Assembly: GCA_030704615.1 (NCBI GenBank)
Contig: CM060733.1
Coordinates: 38,316,001-38,380,000 of the forward strand
Source of the DNA: Takakia lepidozioides
Lineage: Eukaryota > Streptophyta > Takakiopsida > Takakiales > Takakiaceae
DNA length: 64,000 nt
Direction of reading: 5' to 3'
This document shows positions 45,997-56,694 of this stretch, one piece after another. Under the pieces are notes generated by a model. That model saw only the letters and a list, made by a program, of their open reading frames with translations. It searched no databases and was not told the origin of the DNA. Made by a program: the position numbers and the translations under genes. How positions within the stretch are numbered: the first letter of the stretch is position 1; every line of letters begins with the position of its first letter.

Positions 45997-46320
45997 GGAA
46001 GTGGTTTCAACCACTAGCTATTCCACGTGTAATATTGTATTTTTTTAATTTAGGATTTATCATTTGATAATATAGATTTATAATAAATATAATATTCCAC
46101 GTGGACGGGTACAGTGGTAGATCATGAGTGGTTAAAGACACCACCTCAGTGATGGAAAGTGGTTGAAACCACTTGCTACTCCACGTGTGATAGTGTAAAT
46201 TTTTGTTGAGGATTTATCATCTGGAAATATATTTTAATTAATAAACATAATATTCCACGTGGACAGTGACAGTATACATAGATGTTGAGTGGTTAAAGAC
46301 ACATCAGTGAGTGGTACCAC
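45994..46320. repeat. 158-bp tandem repeat with CACGTG pairs
   Basis: Two diverged units at an offset of 158 bp each carry a GTGGTT(G/T)...AACCACT inverted pair, two CCACGTG boxes and AGTGGTTAAAGACAC. They end just before the 3' end of the CACTA-type transposase relic, where subterminal repeats are expected. Confidence 0.8.
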
Positions 46321-46398
46321 TTAGAAAGTGGTGGAGAGTGAGTGGTTAAAGACACTGAAGTGATTGGAACCACTCGGATGGTGGTCTCTTGTAAGTGG

Positions 46399-48429
46399 TT
46401 ACATACACATCAGTGATTGATACCGCATTTGTGGTGATACATGAAAATGTTTAAGTGGTTTGTGCATCTGTGACAGACTTTGAAAAGAGTCATAGTATTC
46501 ACTCTCTGAATCACTTTGCTCAACTGGAATAACGGTAGGCTGTACAAATGCCGCTTGAATGGTTGCCAACACAACCAGCTCTTCTCTATTTAGAGCCGTG
46601 GCACTATGTAATGACCTAGGTATGGGCTGATCTGATAAGGTAGACGGTGCTTGCAGACCATCAAAATGTGCATTTTCTCCAATGTCACATTGATCTACGT
46701 CCGCCACAATTGTTTCTGCTCTTGGATCCTTCCGAAGGACTATCTTCCACTTCGAACCTGTTGACTCATCAGAAAAAAACACTTGTTCAACTTGAGAGGG
46801 AAAAATGAACGACTCTTCATCTTCGGGCAACATCCTCCCAAAATTCGCAAGAAGAAAACCATATGAATCCCTTTTCATTTTAGCATTTTCTCCAACGATC
46901 CTCACCCAAGCACAACGAAATACAATTGGGTGTACTCGCCCATAATCCAGTTTCAAGATCTCTTTGATGACCCCAACGTAGTCTAAAGGTGACATGACTG
47001 AATTTCTATCACGCACACTTGGATTTCTACTCTCTTGGTGAAAGATGGATCTGGAATCAAAAGAGACAAGAAGACGACTCTCCGTGTCGTCCATTCGATA
47101 ATGTTTTCTATATGCCTTCATCCCACAAAATGAGGCTGATCTCAACGAGGGGGGAGAAGACAAATGAACGAGATCCCTATCCTCAACAATATGCTCAGAG
47201 ACATGGGCCTGGAGCGCACGGCGTATCCATACCAGTAGGGGTCGAAACTCCATCAAATGGTTTGGGTATTGCACCGGAAGGTTGAGCTGACTTCGATTGG
47301 CATGTCATCCATGACTAAATGTCTCTCTGTTTGCTATGAACTGTGCCTTCCCTGTTGCATACTTCCTGTCACAAGATGACAAGAAGAATGACACGTTTTA
47401 GCAATGTGTTGCATTACTTGGCACCCCAACCTAGCATGACTGCTACTTTGAAAACCACAAGAAGAACCATTGGAGGAGTGAGCAGTATTTGAACATGCTA
47501 TTATAACAAAGCACTCACTCAGACATTCAGTTACTATTGAAGTGGTTATAATCACCAATGAACTACTGATACCAATCGACAATCGTGACTTTGTGGGTGG
47601 AATCATCCACTGGTGATAGTCAAAATTGAAATTTCACTTCATATGAATAAAAAGCAATGAAAGATTACATATACTCAGTTATGAACCTCATGGCCTCATC
47701 AAGAACATACCCTGCAGCCATACTCACTTCTGGCTTTGCTAAATTCCTAACATACCCCTCGAGACTTTCATGTAATGGTCCATGGGGTACATCCACCGTG
47801 AAGACACCAGACCACATGTGTCTAGTTCATCTACGAGGTGAACTAACAAATGGGTCATGACATCAAAGAAAGAAGGGAAACACTCTTTCTCTAACAAACA
47901 CAAGGTGATAACAACATCCTCACGTAACGAATTTATTTCCAAAGGGTCCCATACTTTGGCACAAATTCGGTGGAAAATGCGACTGACACGCATAATGACC
48001 CCACATGGGCCTGGAGCCATGCAATGGCGAATACACAGGTACAATCTGTTGCATTAAAACGTAATAATCATGGGACTTCATACTCGTCAAATGTTTCCTA
48101 GACGGGTGTATGTGTTTCTGAAATGCATTTGCAAATCCCGAAGGGATTTTGATAGCCCCCAAAGTATCAAGAAATCTCATGATTTCAGCGGGAGTGAGAA
48201 CATACGGTGCTGCTGGTTTCATGATACTTGAAGGCCTGCGTGGATCAGGGCGAAGCCACAAGTGCCGTCTGATGCCGACAACCTCCATGTCGTTCCTCAC
48301 CTTCACACCGTCCTTCAGTTCAAAAATTGTCTTCAATAAGTTTTCACAAAAATTCTTTTTGCAATGCATGGAATCCAATATGTAGCATTGCAAAAGATCT
48401 TGCAATTGGTGACACCATTTCAAGAACAT
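46399..48429 (-). pseudogene. CACTA (En/Spm) TNP2-like transposase relic
   Basis: On the minus strand, 48429-47920 reads LDSMHCKKNFCENLLKTIF, GVKVRNDMEVVGIR, YVLTPAEIMRFLDTLGAIKI and MKSHDYYVLMQQIVP. Then 48044-47739 in a new frame reads VVITLCLLEKECFPSFFDVM, HLLVHLVDELD and SRWMYPMDHYM (DUF4218 type). After an interruption, 47274-46399 reads YVGVIKEILKLDYGRVHPIV, FRCAWVR and QVEQVFFSDE (DUF4216 type). This is the order of plant TNP2 proteins. The N-terminal part with the catalytic core is missing, and frames change at least twice, so it is dead. Subterminal-type repeats follow its 3' end. Confidence 0.87.
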
Positions 48430-49084
48430 TCAGACATAATGCAATCCAATATAATTCAAATTCCTTTATCCTCACCATATACATCCATGTATAAAGTGGC
48501 TGTGATGCATGACAGTCCTCGTCAGTATTTCAAACAACTTCTTTAGTGCATTTTAACCTCTCAAGTGATGTCAACAACTTCCTAAACATCATGGATACTA
48601 CCTCTTAACACTCCACGAGTTATTAATGCAGAATTCAAATTACATGCACTGCTATTTTACCACTCGTAAAATAAGAAGTAATCACTACAAGGGCACTACC
48701 TTTTCCATTTACAAAACCTCATTGGAGCTTCATGTAGAAGTCTAGCAAAGACACCTAAGGTTAGCACTTTGCAAACAGCCCTTCCAAATCTGCAGAGATC
48801 TATGCTTCCAACTATTTTTGCTGATAGATTTGCTTGTTCATGTCAACTAGGATTCTACCTTAATGTGCAAGTAAATATAAGTTCAGGTGAGAGATTGCAT
48901 ACTGTGGGAACATGTAATTTTAATGCCCTCCAAGTCATTAAGGAGACATTTACTTGTTGTGATACCTGTGAGTGGAAAGCAATGTAAAGATGCAGACCCA
49001 ACATTCTTGGCAGTTGAGGTAATGACTAGGCTCCGATATGATGCCCAGTTTTTTAACTTGTTTGTGGCAGTTATTTGGCAGAGA
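48430..49084. other. Non-coding stretch upstream of the TNP2 relic
   Basis: Expected site of the transposase 5' half, but no TNP2 block is readable. AT-rich, short frames only. Confidence 0.4.
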
Positions 49085-49215
49085 TAGCGATGCTACGGCG
49101 TGAGCGTAGCGTGTGAGTGTATGCTCATGCCACGTTAGCGTGAGCCCGTATCCCGCCACGTCAGCATGAGTCCGCACCCTCGCCATGTCAGCGTGAGTCC
49201 ATATACCGCTACGTC
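49085..49215. repeat. Second cluster of the GGCGTGAGC/CCACGTCA module
   Basis: About five diverged copies of GCGTGAGy.....yGCCACGTCA with a period of about 27 bp, related to 42781-42890. Confidence 0.8.
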
Positions 49216-49343
49216 ACCTTGGGCCCACATAGAAAGTTACAGAAGAAATGATGCCTATACCCGAGGGGCCTATAAACGCGGACACCCTCCACACTTCAAA
49301 ATCCCAGCACCTCAAGGCATGCCAGTTGTCGGTAGGTCTGACA

Positions 49344-49499
49344 TTGAATGAACGCCTACATCACGTGGTCGAAGATCAAATCAAGCATCGTGCAGGTTGT
49401 GGTGGGCCAGTAGATCTCCTCACCCGACAACCTACCAAGGATCGTAACAGTCTTGGGGGGGTCAAGTTTGGGGACATGGAGCGTGATTTCATGTTAGGC
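49344..49499 (+). pseudogene. RNA polymerase IV/V second-subunit (NRPD2/NRPE2-like) fragment
   Basis: NERLHHVVEDQIKHRAG, then GPVDLLTRQPTKDRN and GGVKFGDMERD, fall on the conserved stretch of second-largest RNA polymerase subunits (Pol II form: LTRQP..GR....G.RFGEMERD). The EDKxKxR, RQPxxDR and GGxKFG choices point to the Pol IV/V paralogue that serves RNA-directed DNA methylation. Similarity ends abruptly after FMLG, without the HGA that should follow, and nothing before about 49344 fits. It is probably a captured exon piece. Assignment to Pol IV/V over Pol II/III is from memory of the motif. Confidence 0.55.
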
Positions 49500-49904
49500 A
49501 TGGAGCTTAAGCTACCTTGCAAGAACGCTACTAAGCGGTGGTCGAACAATCAGCATAGAGACCATTCTGCAAAGCGGAATCCTCAACCTCCCACCTACTA
49601 CAACCATGTGGTTGATTACAAGTTGCGAGTTCACTTTCTAGTTCTCCATCACCTGCGCGGCCTTGCTTTCATAGTATGCATCCTCCACATCTTTCTCCAT
49701 GTCCTCCGTTTGGACCTCCTCTGTCTCTACAGGTGGGTTATCGACAACCACTATCTGCATCTTCCCCTGCAATGTTGCGACAGACGGGTCAGTACCCGGA
49801 CTGCAGAGATGGTGTGCAGTGCTGGACACCACTTTCCTACATTGTTGTGAACACCAAACAGTAGCCTCCATCCTCCCCCTTCCAGTCAAATCACACATTT
49901 AGAG

Positions 49905-50220
49905 GGAGCTTAAACGGTGTGCGGCACCGCAGACCGTGGGTGCATTCTTCTCTACCCCTTTCAACACTCCATGGAACGTTCTCCATGAGCTTGATGGGGT
50001 CCCCAATTCAGTGTTTTTCAATGGGCAGAAAGGGTGTGCGGCACCACACACTGTTTTTCCAACCAACCAAGGTGGAAAAATAATAATAATAATAAATCCC
50101 CCTTTGGTCGGTTGGAAAAATGGCCGAGTTTGGTGTTTTTCAATGGGTAGAAATAGTCTGCGGCGCCGCACACTGTTTTTCCAACCTACCGGGAGAGAAA
50201 AAATAAAAATAAAATCCTCT
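49905..50220. repeat. Tandem repeat with TGCGGCRCCGCA cores
   Basis: Three copies of a GTGCGGCACC/GGCGCCGCA core are followed twice by cacactgtttttccaacc and preceded by gtgtttttcaatggg. The period is about 120 bp. Confidence 0.75.
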
Positions 50221-50582
50221 ACTGAACACCGTACAGTTGTCATTTTTTTTTGTTTACCCCCCACCCCCCGCGGAGAATTGAGGGCGTCAACGCACTCAAT
50301 TTCTTCATGATCATGTTTCTTGATGATCATAGACGACATCTACCCAAATACCGAAAAAATAAAATAAAAAATAAAAAAACTGATAATCGTCGACGATCAT
50401 CACGACATCTACCCAAATGTCGAGGGGGGGGGGGAAAGTATCCTCGGAAATAGGGAAACAAAGTCTCTGTAGAATGCATTTTCCTTCTGGATGTTACATA
50501 TCTTCGCGGATATAGGTGTGCCCCCACAGTATTAGGCCCAACATCTTCCTCGATTCCATCCGCGGCTGGGCTGGGCTAAGCT

Positions 50583-50652
50583 GTGCCCACGTGGCGTGAG
50601 CGTAGGCTCACACGCTCACCCGGCTAGGCTCACCCGGCTAGGCTCACGTGAA
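50583..50652. repeat. Third cluster of the GGCGTGAGC module
   Basis: CCACGTGGCGTGAGCGTAGG is followed by three CTCACCCGGCTAGG-like units. It marks the right side of the 42.8-50.7 kb block. Confidence 0.75.
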
Positions 50653-52712
50653 AGCATTCCCCTTGGCAGAGATAAGGACGATGGCATCCGACGCAGTGTG
50701 GTATCTGGCAAATATGTATGCATGTGCCTAACTTTGTGCTCTCATTATTTGCGGGTTTTAAAGTTGTTTCTCATATATTAAATTGGTCCAAAGCTCTTCT
50801 TATGATCTGCATTACATTGAAGAGTCTCATGTAATGATGCTTGACATGCTAAAAGATGTTCTGCTTGGGTGTAAAGTAAGGTCGTATTTGAACATAACCA
50901 GAGAGCGCCCCTAATTAGCTTCAAAAGAAAAGAACCTGAAGTTTGAAAACTGAAATGACAGTTATCAAGAACTTGCTTCTGAGCTAAATGTGTAAAGAAG
51001 GCTCAAAAGCATGATTGCAAGGTCAGTTTTGCTTCATTTGGAGGAATGCGGTTGTTATGTACGGGATCCATGAAATGCTATTCTAGTACCTGCTAGTATC
51101 GACTCTGCCAAGCACATTCTGACTAAATGATTAGGATTGAACAGGTCAAGGACTAGTATACAAATGAGGCCAAAACCGTGTAATTTTATTCAACACAGTT
51201 GTAACACCATGTCACCTCATGCTCATTAGTCTTATCACCAAACAACAGTTTATTTTAGCTGAACATTCCTTACAATAGCCATGTGCAGAAGACTCTGTAT
51301 CCATGACTGCATATTGCAGCTCTGAACTTGGTGTGCTTTTTACTTTGGTCTCAATGCACTACATAGATCCTAAGTAAATGTCAAGTGGCGTCGATTTTTA
51401 TTGGAATCTTGCCTAAAGGACCTTGGTGAAAGCCATTTATCCGTGATTGTCAGTTCTTCTCGCTTCAGCCTTTTCTGGGCATTATACTTGATGAAGTGAA
51501 GGACAAGTAGAGTGGCCGGTTAGCTGGACCAGCGGTGGATCTATAATTGCAGACTCATTCACTATGGTATAGTGAGGTTAACTAGTTGGTTCAGCTGTCA
51601 AGCATTGGCTTGGAAGTCCGGTTGCAAGATTTCTATCCAAAGACTTATAGCTGATAAATATTACAAATGAGATGCTTCTGGAATCAGGGCCATTCATGCT
51701 AATGGGGGTGGTACATGATTTCCCTTCAAAACTACTGAAACAGTTTGTCTTGAAGCAATGTCTTGAACCAGTTAGTGTTGGGGGGCTGCAGATTTAGAAG
51801 ACCAAGGAGGACAAACTGGCAGAAAGCAACCGCTCCGAGCTTCTCAAGTTCTTAAATGCAAGCTACGATTGAGGAGCACTCATTTGAAAGTAACTCGGTT
51901 GTATGCACATACCATGGCTTTGGATGCGGAGGCATGGAACTTGGCATTTCTTATATCCTTGAGGACGTGTCTGTGGTTTGCGGGGAATTTGATCCTGATC
52001 ACCTATGTTTGTTTCACCTGGAAAAACAATGGGGAAAAGAAGTAGCTCTTGACACAACATTGATGGCCTCTTGGTATCAAATGTATTGTTCTAAGTAAAT
52101 ATAGAACCCACTGTCTGCAGGTTTTTGTCACTTGATGTACATATGGCCCCTACTTTTTGTTTCAACCTTGTGTGGCTCCAACCCCGAGAATGCAAAATGG
52201 ATTTAGTACAAATCAAATGGCCTCCTTAATAGCCTTGCAGCCCTGTGTGGAGTCAAACAGACCTGTGGAAGCTCGTCAAGCCCATAGAGTGATACCTGCA
52301 ACACTTGCTCAAAGAACCATACGTGGCATGGTTTCAATATCCTTAATCCTAGAAGACCCTGCTGGATGTGCTTGTGGCTAACTATCCAACTCGGTTCGAC
52401 CAGGTAATATTTTTTTTTCATCCCAAAGGCCATTGTGTAGGAGTCGTACAAAATCCAGTTATCTTAGTGTGCTTTCCCTTTAAAGATCCAGCTTCTCCTT
52501 TCAGGGAAGTATTTTAGTGGATAAATGTATGATGAACCCCCCTGGAAACATGCCATCGACTTTGCAGAGTTTCTCCTCCATCGGGCAAAACTGGAACCTT
52601 TGCTAAAAACCTTAGCTTGGGTTTTCATGTTTCTGCCGTGGCAGCAGCCCGACGAATACTTGGAAATATGTTACGTATTTGGTGATATACAAAAAATATA
52701 TATATAAGCAAG
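50653..52712. other. Unassigned stretch
   Basis: Open frames such as 51856-52098 (plus) have no recognised motifs. No RNA gene or clear mobile-element terminus was seen. Upstream dynein-2 exons would be expected on the minus strand here or beyond, but I could not identify any. Confidence 0.4.
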
Positions 52713-52879
52713 TAGGTAGCCCGGGATCCTAGACCCCGGGCCTAGGCTGTAAAATCTTCTTAGGAATGTATCCTAGGCTACATACATTCTTCACATACCC
52801 AGGCCCGGAACCCCGGATACGGAATATTCTAGGAATCTACCTGGGATATCGTTTTCTTCCCGGGGCCTGGGGTTACCTA
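52713..52879. mobile_element. Small GC-rich TIR element (MITE-like), 167 bp
   Basis: The left end TAGGTAGCCCGG is mirrored at the right as TAGGTAACCCCAGG (reverse complement). The interior holds further dyads around CCTAGG and CCCGGG. No target-site duplication was confirmed. Confidence 0.5.
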
Positions 52880-53386
52880 ACATGCATGGCCGTTTTTGTA
52901 CTCGGTAAGCAGGATGGGCAGCAAGTTGGGGCAGCCCAGCCCACAACTAGACTCTTGCCAGCCTCCGACGCCTCCGACATTTAGCCTCATTGCATCAGCC
53001 TCATTGCATCTCAGTGGTCAATAGGATCAACCGAATATGTAAGTTTGATTCGGGCCCTGTTCATTCTAGAGTGGTCCAGGAATTACTGTGGCCCAGGAAT
53101 TAGAGTGGGGGGCTTATGTAGTTAGGCCACGTGGATTAAGGAATAAGATCAAGGGGTCCAAAAAAAGAACGGGCTAAATGGCCAAATTTAGATAGGGAGT
53201 CTTGTAGGGCTGACATATGTCCAGGACCTATATGTGCACCTATATGTGCAGGACCTTCTAGAGGCCCAGGGTCGGTGGGCTTCTAGAGGGGTCCCACCGT
53301 TCTGAGAGGGTATATAAGGGAGGGACCCCCTCTTACTACCTAGTAACTTACCTATTGCTTGGTTAACCTCATCTTTTGATATGTTA
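52880..53386. other. Non-coding stretch with TATA-bearing, LTR-like segment
   Basis: The segment 53203-53383 starts TGTAGGGC and contains gggtatataagggaggga. It could be a partial LTR, but no second copy is present in the window. Confidence 0.3.
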
Positions 53387-53659
53387 GGGCCTGGCCGCAC
53401 AGGGGGGTTGCGAGCCGGAATCGGCCAGCTAACCCCCACTTCCCGGGGGCCGCAGAGAGAATCTCCGTCGCGTAAAATACGGATCCTGTCGGGGGCATGT
53501 CGCGGATAATTTTATCGGAAATTTCGTTAGAATCGGGGGTTACCAACTGTACAGTTGGAGGTCCGTTTGCGGGAAATATCAAACTATCTGGATGAAAGTC
53601 GATGGATTCCACGCTCCGAGTTCTTCTATCATCGTGGGAACTTGGCATAGGGAACGTTG

Positions 53660-53815
53660 AGGCGGAGAGGAAGGCACAACGGCTTAGTGCTGACGCTTCG
53701 CAAGACTGCGAGCATCCAGATATGGGAGCTGGAGCTTGCAACAATGGAGTGGATAGAGGTTCACAAACTGCCTGGTGCGTCGAATTTTTGGAGCCTTTGT
53801 TATCTTTCACGCTGA
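53660..53815 (+). pseudogene. F-box/kelch-type C-terminal fragment inside the TIR element
   Basis: One frame reads HNGLVLTLRKTASIQIWELE, then LATMEWIEVHKLPGASNFW, then a stop (53813-53815). The xxWELExATMxWxEVxxLP wording is typical of the kelch-like part of plant F-box proteins. There is no F-box and no start, so it is a captured fragment. Confidence 0.5.
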
Positions 53816-53999
53816 GTGTCGGTTTGCGCCTTAGTGATCTGGTTTGTCTAATGACCAACTGCTGCTGCTGTATCAAGCAGTTGCCTCAAATTGGCATGCT
53901 ATACATGAGAGATAGAATGTACTCATAAAACATTTGTTGTGGGTTGTGGCCATAGCCCCGCGTCCAGTTTGGACCGAACAAGGGGGAACATACAGTAGC

Positions 54000-54540
54000 G
54001 ATGATTGCAGGATATGCACAACAAGGGGCGGGATGGAGGCTTCGGAGACCTATGAGCAAGGGGTGAAGCCCGACCGCATAATGTTTGTTTGCATTTGCAA
54101 TGCGTGTGCAAGCCTGGCAGCTCTGGAAAAGTGCAAAGTGGTCCATGGTGACATCGTCACATCTGGAATTGTACCCAATGTCATTTTGAACACTGCCCTG
54201 CTGGACATGTATGTCAAATGTGAGTGCATCGAGGATGCAAAGGGAGTTTTCGACAGTATGGCTGAAGGAGATGTGGTGTCGTGGAGGGCGATGATTGCAG
54301 AATATGCACAACAAGGGCGCGGGATGGAGGCGTTGGAGACCTATGAGCAATTGATGTGCGAAGGGGTGAAGCCCAACCGCATAACGTTTGTGTGCATTTG
54401 CAATGCGTGTGCAAGCCTGGCAGCTTGGGAAAGGTGCAATGAGGTCCACGCATGTGACATCTTCAAAGCTGGATTTGTACCATATGTCATCCTGAACATT
54501 GCCCTGCTGGGCATGTATGTCAAATGTGAGTGCATCGACT
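54000..54540 (+). pseudogene. Pentatricopeptide-repeat (PPR) fragment inside the TIR element
   Basis: In the plus frame open from 53934, two related blocks of about 90 codons occur. They show GVKPDRIMFVCICNACASLA, ALLDMYVKCECIEDAKGVFD, VVSWRAMIAEYAQQGRGMEA and again GVKPNRITFVCICNACASLA. This is the P-L-S repeat pattern of plant organelle RNA-editing PPR proteins. There is no organelle leader and no E/DYW end, and the frame runs into unrelated sequence after about 54540. The first block has lost about 10 codons after ETYEQ. Confidence 0.85.
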
Positions 54541-56673
54541 CTCAAATGAGATTGGTTAGGGTAAGTAGAGTATCTCTTACGTGTGTCTTTGTATACACAG
54601 TTTCAGTTTACCACGGGAGTGGTATAAGTATGCCAGTGATCTCTGGTGTTGGGGGACAGCTGATTACCCGATTGAGTGCTTGTAAACAGTTCTGGATGCA
54701 TGCCAACTGGAGTCATAAAGTGTCATTCTGACTGCAAAATCGACAATGTATCTCATTGCGTAGAGTGCTTCTTAATACAGAGGAACCAACTAGTTAACAA
54801 GTTGTCACTAGTCACTTCTTCCTAGGGTCCTTGCATAGAGGGCTCATGTCATTCCATTCTTGAGTAATGTTAGAGATCACTAATGTTCCACCAAATAAAC
54901 TATGGAGAGGAAACGGTGCTGCGTCAGAGACTTCCGCATAAACCAAAGTGATATTTTACTTGCAACAAAGCTTTCTACTAACCTATGGGAGATGGGTTGC
55001 TTGCAGTACGTTCGTTTGGGACAGAGGGCCACAAGAAGGACGGCCCCAGATCCCTACCAGTGTCAAGGTCTATGACTACATCATTTTCCGAGGATCTGAC
55101 ATCAAGGTGGATATCAAACTTCCAGACATTCTGCCATGTGGGATAAGTTTAACAGATGGTGTGCTTACATATGCATCGTGCAACTGTGTTGAGATCAGTA
55201 AGGGCGTAATTATAAATTACTCTAGCCCTTCTTTAGCAATGGAAGGTCCAAGTGATTCATGAAACTTACCAACTTGACGGTGATAATGGGTACTGTTTGT
55301 TATCTGATGTGAGCAGCATTTGCAAGTGAAGTTGTCACCACCACTGCAACCGCCACCACCACCACAGCTGGCTTCCTTTGCTTTTCCTTTACAGTCATTT
55401 ACAATAGTCTGTTCATTTCGCTGCCCATTGCTTTCCTGGTTTCATGTGTTAATGCCAGCTCTCTGCTGTGAGGGCTGCTGCTGGGAAGGCTGAGATGTAT
55501 ACACTCATGGACTACTCTTTGTTTGATGCCCGTGGGGAGTTGTGCATCATCATGATGGCAATAATATGACAGGGCAAATATGAGAGGGCAAACATTCATT
55601 GCCATATTTTTATGTCCTTGAAGTTGACAACAATTTTTCTGACTTCTCACCTGCAAATATCTCCAACAAAGGATAATGGAAACTGAACAACAATTCAACT
55701 GGAGTTACGTAGCTTTCCTGTTGGTTCTATTGCTTTAGACTGCCATCTCCAGATACAAGGGATGGACAAGCTCACTCCAGAACATGAACTCCACTGCACA
55801 TTAGTGCTCAATACCATATGGCAATCAGGGTAAGAAACAATTACAGCATGGTTGTGAGGCATGAGTCTTGCATATGAATTTGGGTGGGAAAAATGCTCAC
55901 TGGAATGTCAACAACCTTTGTCTACTTTCTGGCTTGGTCTGGATTGTAATGAGGCCAGCAAGTTGTGGGGGTCATTTATTCTACAACAAAGCCAGACAGA
56001 GTGTCATTAGAGGCACTTGAAATCCTTACCACCAATGCCTCCAACATCTCTTTCTGAATGAAACTTGTGAGTCCTGTGTCTTGTTTCTTCCACATGGTTG
56101 CTAGAGGCAAATGCTCAGGGTCCTAGCTTTTAAGGAAAAAGGCTTGGTTGAAAAATAAATCACATAAATACTGCTCATATTGTGCAAACATACCTGCGTG
56201 AGTGCGAAGAACCCAAAGAATTACAAATTGATCACATAAAAACCAGCGGTAAGACAACCAAAAGAGCTTCAAGTGCTTCAAGGTCCTGGAAGAACGCACA
56301 CAGTATTAACATTCACATCCTTGAATGAGACAAGATCTCTGCTCAATTTCTGCAATGCTTACCCAAAAGAGGTGTCCCGCAACACCTTTCATTCTTTGCT
56401 GCCCACTCCAAACTTCGATGTTGATTGCCCAGCTCCTTCCACGGAGCTCCTTCCTTCAGACATGCTCGGTTCTCATCGTAGCAACCGCCGCGATTAGTTC
56501 CCAGAAAAGTTCCCATGGTAGAATGAAACATGTGGATGAAGTTTTATGGCATCCCGTTACGTGCTGGCCGGTGCGGCCATTGCGGAGGACGCGCCTCATG
56601 CACGTGGTCTGCCCTCTACCCTCCCCTCTACCTCTAGATTCTTCCGATAGTAACTTGGTACGGGTCTGTACTG
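54541..56673. other. Unassigned interior of the TIR element
   Basis: No transposase or other family motif was readable on either strand. A CCACCACYGC-rich patch lies near 55335-55370. Confidence 0.4.
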
Positions 56674-56694
56674 CCCTGTGCGGCCAGGCCCTTA

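Larger units (their letters stand above)
53387..56691. mobile_element. TIR element carrying gene fragments (Harbinger-like, Pack type)
   Basis: GGGCCTGGCCGCACAGGG at 53387-53404 is present as its exact reverse complement at 56674-56691. Both ends are bordered outside by TTA (53384-53386 and 56692-56694), the 3-bp target-site duplication typical of PIF/Harbinger elements, whose ends often begin GGG. No transposase was seen inside. The cargo is an F-box-like and a PPR fragment. Confidence 0.65.

Noticed and set aside
53203-53383. A solo LTR with TATA box
   Set aside because: Starts with TGT and has a TATA-like site, but no second copy, clear end or target duplication is in the window. Kept only as a remark.
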